Part shown: one piece after another, positions 8,354-17,446 of the stretch
Layout: every line of letters begins with the position of its first letter
Position numbering within the stretch: position 1 is the stretch's first letter
The notes under the pieces: generated by a model
Told to the model about the DNA's origin: nothing
The model's input: only the letters and a program-made list of their open reading frames with translations
Databases searched by the model: none
Program-made: the position numbers and the translations under genes
From: Rhizobium sp.
GTDB lineage: Bacteria; Pseudomonadota; Gammaproteobacteria; Burkholderiales; Thiobacillaceae
Assembly (NCBI GenBank): GCA_019459285.1
Contig: JAIBEL010000033.1
Location: 18,646 to 82,645 of the forward strand
Direction of reading: 5' to 3'
DNA length: 64,000 bases

Positions 8354-10180
8354 TCAGTGTTCGTTTGCCTGCAGCCATTGTTCCAGCATCATGGTTACCC
8401 AGATCATCACGCCATAGTAGCTGGCGTACGGTCCGCGCTGCATGGCCAGCATATGGTCCAGATAGGCCGGCTGGATCCAGCCGCGCTGCTTGAAGTCCGC
8501 GAGGCTGTCGCCGACGAGGTCGCCGAGCGGGGCGTATTGGGTGCTCCACACGCCGAACGGCAGGCCGAAGCCGTGCTTGCTCTTGTTGATGATCTTCTCG
8601 GGCAGCAGGTCGCGCAGGGCCTCCTTGAAGAACCAGCGCAGCATCTGGCCGCGCACCTTGTAGTCGACTGGCAGATGGTTGGCGAAAGCGACCATGCGGT
8701 CGTCGAGCAGCGGATAGTGCACTTCGATGCCGGCCGCTTCGGTCATCGTGCCCACCTTGCGCAGGTCGTTGTCGGCCAGAGTGAATTTCAGATCCAGATG
8801 CATCATGCGGTTGATGTAATGATCGGACGCGGTACGCTCGTAGACCTCGGTGAGTGCGGCGTCCGCTGTCGAAGGGTCGACGGCATGGATGAAATCCGGC
8901 GCGAGGATCTGGTCGAGCGGGGTACGGTGCAGGAAGTTGTAGCTCTCCAGGCGCAGCGGCAGGCCCATGTTGGCCTGGCGCACGTAGCTTTTCAGTTTGG
9001 CCAGGGGGAAACGGTCGGACAAGCCGGGCAGGTGCGCGATCGGCTCCACCACGCCGCGCCGGATCGCCGCAGGCAGTCGAAAATAGTTCTCGAACAGCTT
9101 CTGCTTGGCATAGCGCGCATTGCCGCCGAAGATCTCGTCGCCGCCGTCGCCTGCCAGCATGTGTTCGAACCCTGCCTCGCGCGCGGCCCGGGCACAGAAA
9201 TAGGTCGGTACTGCCGAGTCGTTGCCGAATGGTTCGTCGTATTCGCGCGCGATGATGGGGATCGCCGTCACGATATCGGCGGGCTTCAGGTAATACTCAT
9301 GGCTGCGGCTGCCGTAACGCTCGACAGCGCAACGCGCGTATTCCATTTCGTCAAACCCGTCGGCATCGAAGCCGATGGAAAAGGTGTCGACCGGTGCGCC
9401 GCGTACGGCCGTAAGCGCACCGACAACTGTCGAGCTGTCGGTGCCGCCGGATAGAAACGCCGCCGTGGAAGGGGTGTCGGCATCGCGTACGGCCTCATCC
9501 AGTACGGTGCGAAAATCGCTGCGATGGACGTCGAACCCGGCATCGACCGGGGTGTAATCGGCCTGCCAGTAAAACGCGGTGCTGAGCTGGCCGTTTTTCA
9601 AGGTGACCATCTGTCCCGGCAACAGTTTGTGCACGCCCTGATAGAGGCTGCGAGGTGCCGGAATGGTATGGAAATACAGGTAGTCGTAGATCGCCTGGGG
9701 GTCGATGACCCGCCCGACCGCGGGGTGGGCAGTGGCGTGCTGTGCGCTGGTGCCGAACACCAGGTGGCCGCCCCGATACGCATAACAGAGGCGCTCTGCG
9801 CCCACGCGATCGAGAACCAGGCAGGCTTTTTTCTTGAGCGGCTCCAGCACGGCAAAGGCGAAATTGCCGTGCATCAGCGTGGGCAGCGTCTCGCCGTGGC
9901 GTATCCAGCCATGCGCCACGGCGGTGGCCGGACTGCGGTCGCGGGCGATGAAGGCCAGTTCCTCGTCGAGAAAGACCGGACGCCCCGTCAGCGTGGCGGC
10001 GAGACCGTTTTCGACGTGGATGTCGGCCTTGCCGAAGCGCGAAGACGCGGCCACTCCCAGCATCTGACTGCTGTGTTCGTGCAGCAGCCCTTCCGGTGCC
10101 GGGTTGGCCGCTCCTCTCATATGCCGGATCAGGTCCTGATGCGCGCCGTGGTCGCCCAGCCAGCCAAAAATGCCATCCAT
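8354..10180 (-). CDS. Asparagine-synthase-like protein lacking the glutaminase cysteine
   Basis: A 608-residue protein with an N-terminal class II glutamine-amidotransferase-like domain (about 1–200) and a C-terminal ATP-pyrophosphatase domain with SGGTDSS at 244–250. LAGDGGDEIFGGNARYA further on is typical of asparagine synthases. Active family members need Cys directly after the initiator Met. Here the protein starts MDGIFGWLG, so Asp replaces it, and no nearby alternative start restores Cys. The synthetase half looks intact. It may use free ammonia or another amine, as in the beta-lactam-synthetase-like branch, to amidate a sugar acid or other carboxylate. It is divergent from the next operon. 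Confidence 0.85.
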   Translation of the reverse strand: MDGIFGWLGDHGAHQDLIRHMRGAANPAPEGLLHEHSSQMLGVAASSRFGKADIHVENGLAATLTGRPVFLDEELAFIARDRSPATAVAHGWIRHGETLPTLMHGNFAFAVLEPLKKKACLVLDRVGAERLCYAYRGGHLVFGTSAQHATAHPAVGRVIDPQAIYDYLYFHTIPAPRSLYQGVHKLLPGQMVTLKNGQLSTAFYWQADYTPVDAGFDVHRSDFRTVLDEAVRDADTPSTAAFLSGGTDSSTVVGALTAVRGAPVDTFSIGFDADGFDEMEYARCAVERYGSRSHEYYLKPADIVTAIPIIAREYDEPFGNDSAVPTYFCARAAREAGFEHMLAGDGGDEIFGGNARYAKQKLFENYFRLPAAIRRGVVEPIAHLPGLSDRFPLAKLKSYVRQANMGLPLRLESYNFLHRTPLDQILAPDFIHAVDPSTADAALTEVYERTASDHYINRMMHLDLKFTLADNDLRKVGTMTEAAGIEVHYPLLDDRMVAFANHLPVDYKVRGQMLRWFFKEALRDLLPEKIINKSKHGFGLPFGVWSTQYAPLGDLVGDSLADFKQRGWIQPAYLDHMLAMQRGPYASYYGVMIWVTMMLEQWLQANEH

Positions 10181-10304
10181 GGTGTGTTGTGTCAGCGTGA
10201 TACGGGATAATGTCCGCCAATATAAACGAGCTGGCCGATTGGCACGAATCCTGTTTGCTAGGTTGCGGGGTGATCGGACTCCGTTTGATAACGACAGAAA
10301 GTCT

Positions 10305-11231
10305 ATGAGTTTGAGTGAATTTACTGAGAAGGTGGTCAAGACGCTGGCATTCCATGCGCGGCGGACGCGTCGCGCCTTGCGCAGCATGCGCTGGCAGCTT
10401 TCGCCGCGGCCGGCGGAGCGCCCCATCATCGTGATCGGGTGCTCGCGGGCCGGCACCACGCTGGTCTACAAAACCCTGTCCGAATCGCGCGAGATCGGCA
10501 GTCTGCAACGCGAGACCCACGATTACTGGACGGACCTGCACCCCCTGGCCGACAAGCACTGGGACACGCACGCGCTGGATGCAACGGATGCCAGCGCAGC
10601 CGAACGCGACGATGTCAGCCGCTACTTCTACAGCTGGACCGGCCGTCATCGATGGGTCGACAAGAACAACCAGAACGGACTGTGCGTCGCCTATCTGCGG
10701 GAACTGTTTCCCGACGCCGTGTTCGTCTTCGTCAAGCGCAGCCCCGGCGACAACCTCAATTCGCTGATCGAGGGCTGGCGCAAGCCCGACGAATTCGCCA
10801 CCTGGTCGAACGACCTGCCGGCGAACGTGGCCGTCGAGGGTGGACAATTGACGCAATGGTGCTTCTTTCTTTCCGAGGGCTGGCGCCATTACGTGAACGC
10901 GCCGGTCGAAGAGGTAGCCGCCTTCCAGTATGCCGCGGTCAACCGGGCCATCCTCGATGCCAAGGCCGGCATTCCAGCCGGGCAGTGGGTCGAGGTGTTC
11001 TACGAGGATTTCCTGCGCGATCCGGTCGCCGCCTTCCGCCAGGTATTCGAAGGCTGCGGCCTGGCCTTCGATGCGCACCTGCAGGCGCACTGCGCCGAAG
11101 TGCTCGACATTCCCTACAACGCGTTTTCCGAAATCCGCCTGGACAAATGGAAGGATGGCCGCAACCGGGACAAGATCGAACGGGTGTTGCAGCAGGTGGC
11201 CAGCGTGGCGACGGAAATGGGGTATCGATGA
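10305..11231 (+). CDS. PAPS-dependent sulfotransferase family protein
   Basis: A 308-residue sulfotransferase-superfamily protein. The phosphosulfate-binding loop is IGCSRAGTT (about residues 40–48), and the 3'-phosphate site is FVKRSPGDNLNSLIEGW. A basic N-terminal tail rich in Arg precedes the domain, as in the first sulfotransferase of the locus. The ATG at 10305 is chosen because the upstream in-frame extension has no family character and runs into the divergent gene. It opens the second rightward operon and overlaps the following deacetylase-like gene by ATGA. A glycan hydroxyl is the likely acceptor from context. Confidence 0.78.
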   Translation: MSLSEFTEKVVKTLAFHARRTRRALRSMRWQLSPRPAERPIIVIGCSRAGTTLVYKTLSESREIGSLQRETHDYWTDLHPLADKHWDTHALDATDASAAERDDVSRYFYSWTGRHRWVDKNNQNGLCVAYLRELFPDAVFVFVKRSPGDNLNSLIEGWRKPDEFATWSNDLPANVAVEGGQLTQWCFFLSEGWRHYVNAPVEEVAAFQYAAVNRAILDAKAGIPAGQWVEVFYEDFLRDPVAAFRQVFEGCGLAFDAHLQAHCAEVLDIPYNAFSEIRLDKWKDGRNRDKIERVLQQVASVATEMGYR

Positions 11232-12421
11232 CCGTACTGGCGCTGCTCCTGGCGATGGTGATGCTGCTATGGGCAGGGGTGCTGCTGGCATTCGCCGGTC
11301 CGCTCGCCGCACGCTGGCGCGAACCGGTGCTGCGTCATCCCGTGCTCATCGTCGAAAGCGACGACTGGGGCGCGGGGCCCCTGTTCCAGGCGGATGCATT
11401 GGCCAGCCTGTCGGCCCTGTTGCAGCGTATACGCGACCGCACCGGCCGTCCGGCCGTCATGACGCTGGGTGTTGTGCTGGAGGTGCCGGATGGGGTCCGC
11501 ATCGCAGCGAGCCGCTTTACGGAATATCACGCCTTGACGCTCGCTGACGAGCGTTTCGAAGCGGTGCGTGCGGCGATGCAGGCAGGCATCGAGGCCGGGG
11601 TGTTTGTGCCCCAATTGCATGGCCAATGTCATTACTGGCCGGCGGCCTTGCTGGCCGCGGCACAGAAAGATATGGCGGTGCGCGATTGGCTTGCCGCGCC
11701 GGAACCTGCCGCGACCGAAGCGCTGCCGTCCCCCTTGCAGAGCCGCTGGGTCGATGCCTCGGATCTGCCCTCGCGCGCACTGCCGAACGCGGCGATCGAG
11801 CAAGCCGTTGCCGCGGAGACGGCAGCATATCGGACCGTTTTTGGCCGGTTGCCGCAGGTGACGGTTGCCACGACGTTCATCTGGAACGAAGCCGTCGAGG
11901 CGGCGTGGGCGCAGTCTGGGATCGATGTCGTCGTCACGCCCGGCCAGCGCGCCACGTGTCGGGATGCCGCGGGCCGGCCGGGATGCGTGGATGCCTCGAT
12001 GTTGTCCGGCGAGCGTTCGCGTGCCGGGCAAACCTATCTGGTGCGCGATGTGTATTTCGAGCCGACCCTGGGCCATGCGCCGCAGCGGTTGGAGGATGGA
12101 CTCAAGACGCGCACCCGGCAGGGGCGGGCCTGTCTGGTGGAAACCCATCGCTTCAATTTCCTGCAGGCGGCCGATGCCAGCCTTGCGGCACTCGAAGCGG
12201 GATTGAATGCAGCCTTGGCCGCCTGCCCGAATGTGCGCTTTCTTACCCCGCTCGAACTGGCGCACGCGATCGAAAAACAGGATCCGGCCTTGATCGAAGG
12301 CCGGTTGCGTCGTCGCCTTGCTGTCTGGCGCATCCGGCTGGACGAGGTGCCGCGGTTTCGCCGGATGTCCCGTCTCAGCGGTCTGGCGCTGCCACTGGCC
12401 TGGCTGGGACGTTCGGCATGA
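11228..12421 (+). CDS. Putative polysaccharide-deacetylase-like (NodB-fold) protein
   Basis: A 397-residue protein with an N-terminal membrane anchor (about residues 3–25), followed by a domain whose ESDDWG motif (43–48) looks like the metal-binding Asp pair of NodB-type deacetylases. QLHGQCHYWP and a later VETHRFNF could supply further metal or catalytic residues. The fold assignment rests on these motifs and on context only, because the classical TFDDG and H-x3-H pattern is not exact. It lies between a sulfotransferase and a GT2 gene, with ATGA overlaps on both sides. It could remove N-acetyl or other groups from the glycan, or act as a glycan hydrolase. Confidence 0.5.
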   Translation: MTVLALLLAMVMLLWAGVLLAFAGPLAARWREPVLRHPVLIVESDDWGAGPLFQADALASLSALLQRIRDRTGRPAVMTLGVVLEVPDGVRIAASRFTEYHALTLADERFEAVRAAMQAGIEAGVFVPQLHGQCHYWPAALLAAAQKDMAVRDWLAAPEPAATEALPSPLQSRWVDASDLPSRALPNAAIEQAVAAETAAYRTVFGRLPQVTVATTFIWNEAVEAAWAQSGIDVVVTPGQRATCRDAAGRPGCVDASMLSGERSRAGQTYLVRDVYFEPTLGHAPQRLEDGLKTRTRQGRACLVETHRFNFLQAADASLAALEAGLNAALAACPNVRFLTPLELAHAIEKQDPALIEGRLRRRLAVWRIRLDEVPRFRRMSRLSGLALPLAWLGRSA

Positions 12422-13347
12422 GCCCGCGTTTCTCGGTCATCATTCCCGCATTCAACGCAGCCGCCACCCTGGCGCGCGCCATCGAGTCGGTGCGTGCGCA
12501 AAGCTGGCCGGTACATGAAATCATCGTGGTGGATGATGGCTCGACCGATGCCACGGCCGATGTCGCGCGCCAGTTCGGCGAGGCGGTGCGGTTGATCCGG
12601 CAGCCCAACAGCGGCGTGTCGGTGGCGCGCAACGCGGGCGCGGCCGCCGCCACAGGCGACTGGCTGGCATTTCTCGACGCCGACGACTGGTATGCGCCCG
12701 ATCGCATCGGGTTCCACGCGACATGGATTGCCGAGGACGCCTCGCTGGATTGCCTGTCGGGCGACTACGAGTATCGCGATACGGACGGAAAGCTGCTCGG
12801 CACGTCGATGGCGCAGCACGAATCGGGACGCCTGATGCTGGCCAAGGCTGCAGGAACGGTGCGCGTGGTGATGGACGCACCCGCAGAAATCGCGGCCTTC
12901 GTGGCCGATCATTTCGGCGACACGCACACGCTCTCGGTTCCGCGCGGCCGCTTTATCGAACTGGGCGGCTACCCGACCGGGTTCAAGGTCTGCGAGGATG
13001 TCCATTTTCTGACCCGTCTGGTGGCCAATAGTCATCGTATCGGCGTAATCTGCGAAAGCCTCGGCGTGTACGTGATACATGGTGGCAGCGCCACGCGCCG
13101 CAATCCGGTGGCGGCGCAGCGTGAGAATGTGCGTACGCTGTCCGATCTGGTGCGGCTGGCCGAACGTTTTCCGACACCGGTCAGGCAGGGGGTGGCGAGC
13201 CGGATGTACGGCGCGCGCTACAACCTCGGCTGCGCATTGAGCAAGAGCGGGCAGCGTATCGCGGCCGTCCGGGCCGTGTTGCCGATGCTGGCCGCGCGCC
13301 CCGGCTGGCAGAGCCTGCGTGCTGTGCTGTCGATGCTGACCGGCTGA
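12418..13347 (+). CDS. Glycosyltransferase family 2
   Basis: A 309-residue inverting GT-A glycosyltransferase. It starts with SVIIPAFNAAATLARAIESV and has IVVDDGSTDATADVA, NSGVSVARNAGAAAATGDW and the metal-binding FLDADDWY. Near the middle, GGYPTGFKVCEDVHFLTRL corresponds to the acceptor-side ED motif. The ATG overlaps the upstream stop as ATGA. It ends with a gap of about 107 bases before the next GT2, so the operon may be interrupted here. The sugar specificity cannot be inferred. Confidence 0.9.
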   Translation: MSPRFSVIIPAFNAAATLARAIESVRAQSWPVHEIIVVDDGSTDATADVARQFGEAVRLIRQPNSGVSVARNAGAAAATGDWLAFLDADDWYAPDRIGFHATWIAEDASLDCLSGDYEYRDTDGKLLGTSMAQHESGRLMLAKAAGTVRVVMDAPAEIAAFVADHFGDTHTLSVPRGRFIELGGYPTGFKVCEDVHFLTRLVANSHRIGVICESLGVYVIHGGSATRRNPVAAQRENVRTLSDLVRLAERFPTPVRQGVASRMYGARYNLGCALSKSGQRIAAVRAVLPMLAARPGWQSLRAVLSMLTG

Positions 13348-13454
13348 GCATGCCGGCTTTGCGGGGCTATGGCAGGTGTATGGCCGGCATTGAGAATATC
13401 CGGATGGAAGGTTTGTCTGGTCTGAACGAGGCCTCTGGATAACATGGGTAGGGT

Positions 13455-14414
13455 ATGCAGATCACTGTTGTAATCACGACTCACGATCGTCCCGAATTGC
13501 TTCGCGAGGCCATTGCCAGTGTCGAGGCGCAGCGTTTCGATGGATGGGATGTCATCGTGGTGGACGATGGGTCCCGTCCTGCCGTGACGCTCAACCCTAT
13601 GCAGGAGGGGCGCATCAGACTATTGCGAAACGAGATCGCGCAAGGGCCCTCGGAAGCCCGCAATGCGGGAATGCGGACGGCGACCGGCGAGGTGATTTTC
13701 TTTCTCGACGACGACGATCTGCTCGGTTCCGATGCGTTGGCACAGATCGATGCCGCTTTCCAGGACGATGCGAATCTGAATTGTCTGTTTGTGAATGTGG
13801 AACCTTTCGGCAGCGATGCCGAGGGGACCCGACACAATCAGATTCAGGCAGTGACGCGTGTACTCGCTACGATGGGCGAGCGTCTGGAGGGAACCGAATG
13901 CGTGTTGCGCCTGCATTCGGACCTATTGTTTGCTGCATTGCTCGAGCGTATCCCGATGGCGTTTCAGCGGGTGGCGATCAAACGAGCCCAATTGCAGAAA
14001 GTCGGGCTGTACAGCGGGCAAGGGTTCGAGGACCTGGAATGGTATTACCGGGTGGCACTTCGCTGTACGTGTGGCCTGCTCGTGACACCTGGCTATCGCG
14101 TGCGATGCGAGGGACAGAGTTATTTCAGCCGGCCGGAGGAAAAACAACGCCTCATCGACACCATCATCCATATCCGCAAAGGACTTCTGAGCCTGGACGA
14201 GGTTGCTGCCACACCACTGCTCAAGCGATTGACGACGGCTTCCCTGGCAAGCGCGCATTTCAACAAGGCCTATTACGCGTACCAGAATCACCAGGCTTTT
14301 CCCTGGCGCAATCTTTTCGACTCAACGGTCAATGGGCTGTACTGGCACCACTTCAGCCTGGCAGGGAAAGTGCTGAAGAATCGGATTCGCCAAGCGATAA
14401 CGCGACAGCATTAA
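13455..14414 (+). CDS. Glycosyltransferase family 2
   Basis: A 319-residue GT-A enzyme. The N-terminus carries ITVVITTHDRPELLREAI and VIVVDDGSRPA. The nucleotide-sugar-binding core has GPSEARNAGMRTATGEVIFFLDDDD, and YSGQGFEDLEWYYRVA matches the acceptor ED motif. A GGTAGGG-like purine stretch lies just upstream of the ATG. It stands alone, with about 107 bases before it and 166 bases after it, unlike its overlapping neighbours. Its base composition seems slightly less GC-rich than the preceding operon. Specificity is unknown. Confidence 0.9.
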   Translation: MQITVVITTHDRPELLREAIASVEAQRFDGWDVIVVDDGSRPAVTLNPMQEGRIRLLRNEIAQGPSEARNAGMRTATGEVIFFLDDDDLLGSDALAQIDAAFQDDANLNCLFVNVEPFGSDAEGTRHNQIQAVTRVLATMGERLEGTECVLRLHSDLLFAALLERIPMAFQRVAIKRAQLQKVGLYSGQGFEDLEWYYRVALRCTCGLLVTPGYRVRCEGQSYFSRPEEKQRLIDTIIHIRKGLLSLDEVAATPLLKRLTTASLASAHFNKAYYAYQNHQAFPWRNLFDSTVNGLYWHHFSLAGKVLKNRIRQAITRQH

Positions 14415-14580
14415 TGCAGGTTGTGAAGATTGTTCTCGGCAGTGTGCAAGGTACGAAAGGGCCAAGTCGCGGCATAAATCGCCTGATTCGGGGCAGGGCC
14501 GTTATCATTCAGGCATGCTGCATTGACATGCCCAATCCCGCAGAAATCTCAAAACCGACAAATAACGGCTGCCGGCACCG

Positions 14581-15768
14581 ATGACGCCATACGGCCTGCC
14601 CCTCTTACCCATCATGAATCGTCTGCTCGTCCTCACCGAACTCTTTCTCCCGACCAAGGGCGGTACGGCCGTGTGGGCCGCGGAGGTATACAGGCGTCTC
14701 GGCGGCAAGGAAATCCACATCGTCACCGCCGACGTCCCTGGCGCCATGGCAGTGGATGCGGCGCACCCCAATACGATCCACCGCCTGAGCCTCAGACGCG
14801 TGGCATGGCTGCGCCCCGAATCGCTCGCGATGTATGCCCGTTTCTTCTTCCGGTCACTGCGATTGGCATTCACACACCGCTTCGATGCCGTGCATGCCTT
14901 CCGTGCGCTGCCGGAAGGGCTGGTGGCATGGGGTGTGGCGCGCTTGACGTTCAGGCCGGTGGCCATCTATGCCCATGGCGAAGAACTCACCAGCTGGGGG
15001 ACCGGCCGGAAATTCAGGGCGATGCGGTTCGCCCTGCGCCACGCCGACCGGGTCGTCGCCAACAGCGACCATACGCGCGACACCTTGCGGGGCATGGGCG
15101 TCGACCCGGCGCGCATCACGCTCATCTATCCCGGCGTCGACGTCTCGGTATTCAGGCCGGGCCTGGATACCACCGGTTTGCGCGAGAGCCTGGGGATCGG
15201 CCCGGACGAGAAACTGCTGTTCTCGGTCGGCAGGCTGTCGCGTCGCAAAGGCTTCGACCAGATGATCCGGGCCGTGGGACGACTGCATGCCGAAGGGATG
15301 CCGCTGCGCTATGTCATTGGCGGGATAGGCGAGGATGCCGATTATCTGGACGGATTGATCCAGGACCTTGGCCTGACGGGCGTGGTCCATCGCATCGGCC
15401 CGGTCAGGGAAGCGGATCTGCCGCGCTGGCAGAATGCCTGCGATATATTTGCCATGCCCAACCGCGAGATCAACGGCGACAATGAAGGCTTCGGCATGGT
15501 CTTCATCGAGGCGGCTGCCTGCGGCAAACCGAGCCTGGCCGGCCTGGCCGGCGGCACGGGATCGGCGGTCCTGCATGGCGAGACGGGGCTGCGGGTGGAT
15601 GGCACATCGGTCGATGCCGTGGCAGACGGTTTGCGCAGCCTGTTGACGCAGCCGGACTTGACCCGTGATTGGGGCCAACGCGCATTGCAGCGGGTGGAAC
15701 GCGAATTTTCCTGGGAGCGGGTGGCAGAGAAAACCCGCCAACTGAACATGACAACAACCCGGTCCTGA
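14581..15768 (+). CDS. Glycosyltransferase family 4 (PimB/PimC-like)
   Basis: A 395-residue GT-B glycosyltransferase; a start at ATG 14614 (MNRLLVLTELF) would remove 11 residues and fits the family N-terminus better. It contains FLPTKGGTAVWAAEVYRRL, AHGEELTSWG, VIANSDHT-like VVANSDHTRDTL, IYPGVDVSVF, SVGRLSRRKGFDQMIRA and NEGFGMVFIEAAACGKP with the paired glutamates. The last motif and the GG-rich N-terminal loop resemble mannosyl- or glucosyltransferases acting on lipid carriers. Its sequence context is a two- or three-gene unit with the GT2 that starts 9 bases downstream. Confidence 0.9.
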   Translation: MTPYGLPLLPIMNRLLVLTELFLPTKGGTAVWAAEVYRRLGGKEIHIVTADVPGAMAVDAAHPNTIHRLSLRRVAWLRPESLAMYARFFFRSLRLAFTHRFDAVHAFRALPEGLVAWGVARLTFRPVAIYAHGEELTSWGTGRKFRAMRFALRHADRVVANSDHTRDTLRGMGVDPARITLIYPGVDVSVFRPGLDTTGLRESLGIGPDEKLLFSVGRLSRRKGFDQMIRAVGRLHAEGMPLRYVIGGIGEDADYLDGLIQDLGLTGVVHRIGPVREADLPRWQNACDIFAMPNREINGDNEGFGMVFIEAAACGKPSLAGLAGGTGSAVLHGETGLRVDGTSVDAVADGLRSLLTQPDLTRDWGQRALQRVEREFSWERVAEKTRQLNMTTTRS

Positions 15769-15777
15769 GCCGCATCC

Positions 15778-16641
15778 ATGACAGATACAGCATACCCTTG
15801 GCCCGTCGCCGTTTTTGCCCATAACGAAGCGCGCAACATCATCGCCTGCCTCGACAGCCTGCAGGCTGCCACGACGCATCCGATCGCCTGCCATGTGCTG
15901 GCCAATGCTTGCACCGACCGGACCGAAGCGCTGGTACGCGAATATGCGGCGGATCACCCCCATGTCCACCTCGTGTCGATCGCGCTGGGTGACAAGGCCA
16001 ATGCCTGGAACGTGTTCGTGCATGAGATCGCTGTGTGTCCGGAGACGCCCTGTTTTTTCATCGACGGCGACGTGCGGGCGGTGGCCGGCTCGCTCGATGC
16101 CATGGCGCAGGCACTGGCGCAGAACCCCCAGGCCAACGGCGTGTCGGCATTGCCGCAAAGCGGCCGGGGTGTCGCGGCGTTCCAGCGTGACATGCTCAGG
16201 GACAATGGAGTAGCGGGCAACTTATATGGCTTGCGGGGAAGCTTCGTGGAACGCATCCGCGCCCAGGCCATCAAAATGCCTGTCGGTACCATCGGCGAAG
16301 ACGCGCTGATGGGCGCGATGCTGAAATGGGATTTGCAGGGGGATACCCGCTGGGACAACAACCGGGTGGTCGTGGCGCGCGAGGCGGGGTTTGAATTCGA
16401 CTCGGTGTCGCCCTGGCTGCCGCGCGAATGGAAAAAATACTTCCGGCGGCGCGTGCGCTACAGCGTGCGGGGGTATCAGAACAAAATGCTGGGGCGGGCC
16501 ATCCAGCCTGCCGGGTTCACTGCACTGCCATTTCATGTGCGCGACCTGTACCCCCGTTACCCGGATGTGCTCAAGCTGGATTGGCGCGGATTGAATACCC
16601 TGTTTGACTGGCTGGCCATTCGGGAGATACGGTCGGCATGA
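15778..16641 (+). CDS. Glycosyltransferase family 2
   Basis: A 287-residue GT-A-fold protein. It has VAVFAHNEARNIIACLDSL, CHVLANACTDRTEALV and the metal-binding FFIDGDVRA, which stands in place of the commoner DxD. GTIGEDALMGAMLKWDL is a likely acceptor-side ED motif. The C-terminal third is basic (KKYFRRRVRYSVRGYQNK) and may contact the membrane. It starts nine bases after the GT4 gene and is followed by the secreted TPR protein. It is a more divergent GT2 than the others in the locus. Confidence 0.82.
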   Translation: MTDTAYPWPVAVFAHNEARNIIACLDSLQAATTHPIACHVLANACTDRTEALVREYAADHPHVHLVSIALGDKANAWNVFVHEIAVCPETPCFFIDGDVRAVAGSLDAMAQALAQNPQANGVSALPQSGRGVAAFQRDMLRDNGVAGNLYGLRGSFVERIRAQAIKMPVGTIGEDALMGAMLKWDLQGDTRWDNNRVVVAREAGFEFDSVSPWLPREWKKYFRRRVRYSVRGYQNKMLGRAIQPAGFTALPFHVRDLYPRYPDVLKLDWRGLNTLFDWLAIREIRSA

Positions 16642-16672
16642 CGGAATCGAGATGATTGAGAAAGGACGTGCG

Positions 16673-17446
16673 ATGAAGACGCTCACCAAGTTGATGCTGG
16701 GACTGGCAGGACTTGTCATGGCCCTGCCCGCTGCGGCGGAATGGAAGCCAAGCCCGGCGGAGATGGCCACGCTCCCGCCTTATTGTGCGGCGCGTTTCGA
16801 TGAAAAATCGGAAGCGTTCAGGAGCTGGCGGGATTCCATGGGATCCGATTTCATGCACGTCCATCATTACTGTGCCGGACTCAATTTCGTGAACCGGGCG
16901 CGCGGCATGGGGTCGTCCAACAAGGACCGGCAGGGCACACTGGAAGCGGCGCTGCGCAACTTCGATTACATGCTGGCCCATACCCACCCGGATTTTTCCC
17001 TGCGTCCCGAAATCCTCATGAATCGCGGCATTGCCCTGTCGATGATGAAGCGGACGGGCGAAGCGGTCGGGGATCTGATGAAAGCGATCGAAGCGGATCC
17101 GAAACAGCCCCGGGCCTACATGACGCTGGCAGACATGTACAGCCAGCAAAAGAATCGCGCCAAGGCCCTGGAGACCGTCACCGAGGGCCTGCGTCACAAC
17201 CCCGACACCAAGAGCCTGCAACGGCGCTATACCGAACTGGGCGGCAAGCTGCCGTATCCGGCCCCTGTCGAGCCTGCGCCGGTCGCCGTTCAGGCGGGCA
17301 CAGACGCCACACCGACACCCGATGCGGGTTCCACGCCGCCCGTCGAATCGGCTGACAGCGCATCGCCGTCTTCGGCCGAGACGTCTGCAGCGCCGCCCAA
17401 AATCGGCTCGCCGACCAATCCCTACTGCCGCTTCTGCCCGGATTGA
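16673..17446 (+). CDS. Secreted TPR-repeat protein
   Basis: A 257-residue exported protein. The signal peptide (MKTLTKLMLGLAGLV, cleaved after ALPAAA at about residue 22) and a good ribosome site, AAAGGACG at 16661–16668, support this start. The middle holds at least two tetratricopeptide-like helical repeats (about 100–185), including AIEADPKQPRAYMTLADMY. The C-terminal 60 residues are a Pro/Ala/Ser/Thr-rich linker ending in NPYCRFCPD, with a CxxC. TPR proteins in exopolysaccharide loci often scaffold secretion machinery, as AlgK and BcsC do, but that role is inferred. It ends back-to-back with the convergent fusion gene, with no spacer. Confidence 0.75.
   Translation: MKTLTKLMLGLAGLVMALPAAAEWKPSPAEMATLPPYCAARFDEKSEAFRSWRDSMGSDFMHVHHYCAGLNFVNRARGMGSSNKDRQGTLEAALRNFDYMLAHTHPDFSLRPEILMNRGIALSMMKRTGEAVGDLMKAIEADPKQPRAYMTLADMYSQQKNRAKALETVTEGLRHNPDTKSLQRRYTELGGKLPYPAPVEPAPVAVQAGTDATPTPDAGSTPPVESADSASPSSAETSAAPPKIGSPTNPYCRFCPD

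Noticed and set aside
10237..10258. TTGGCACG followed by TTGC, resembling a sigma-54 promoter before the second sulfotransferase
   Set aside because: The distance between the GG and GC elements is 14 bases instead of 10, which sigma-54 does not tolerate.
8354..10459. Longer asparagine-synthase start at 10459
   Set aside because: The extra 93 residues have no family character, overlap the divergent sulfotransferase gene, and would bury the N-terminal domain start.
14523..14551. TTGACA at 14523–14528 as promoter of the GT4 gene
   Set aside because: No acceptable -10 hexamer lies 16–18 bases downstream; the best is ATCTCA.
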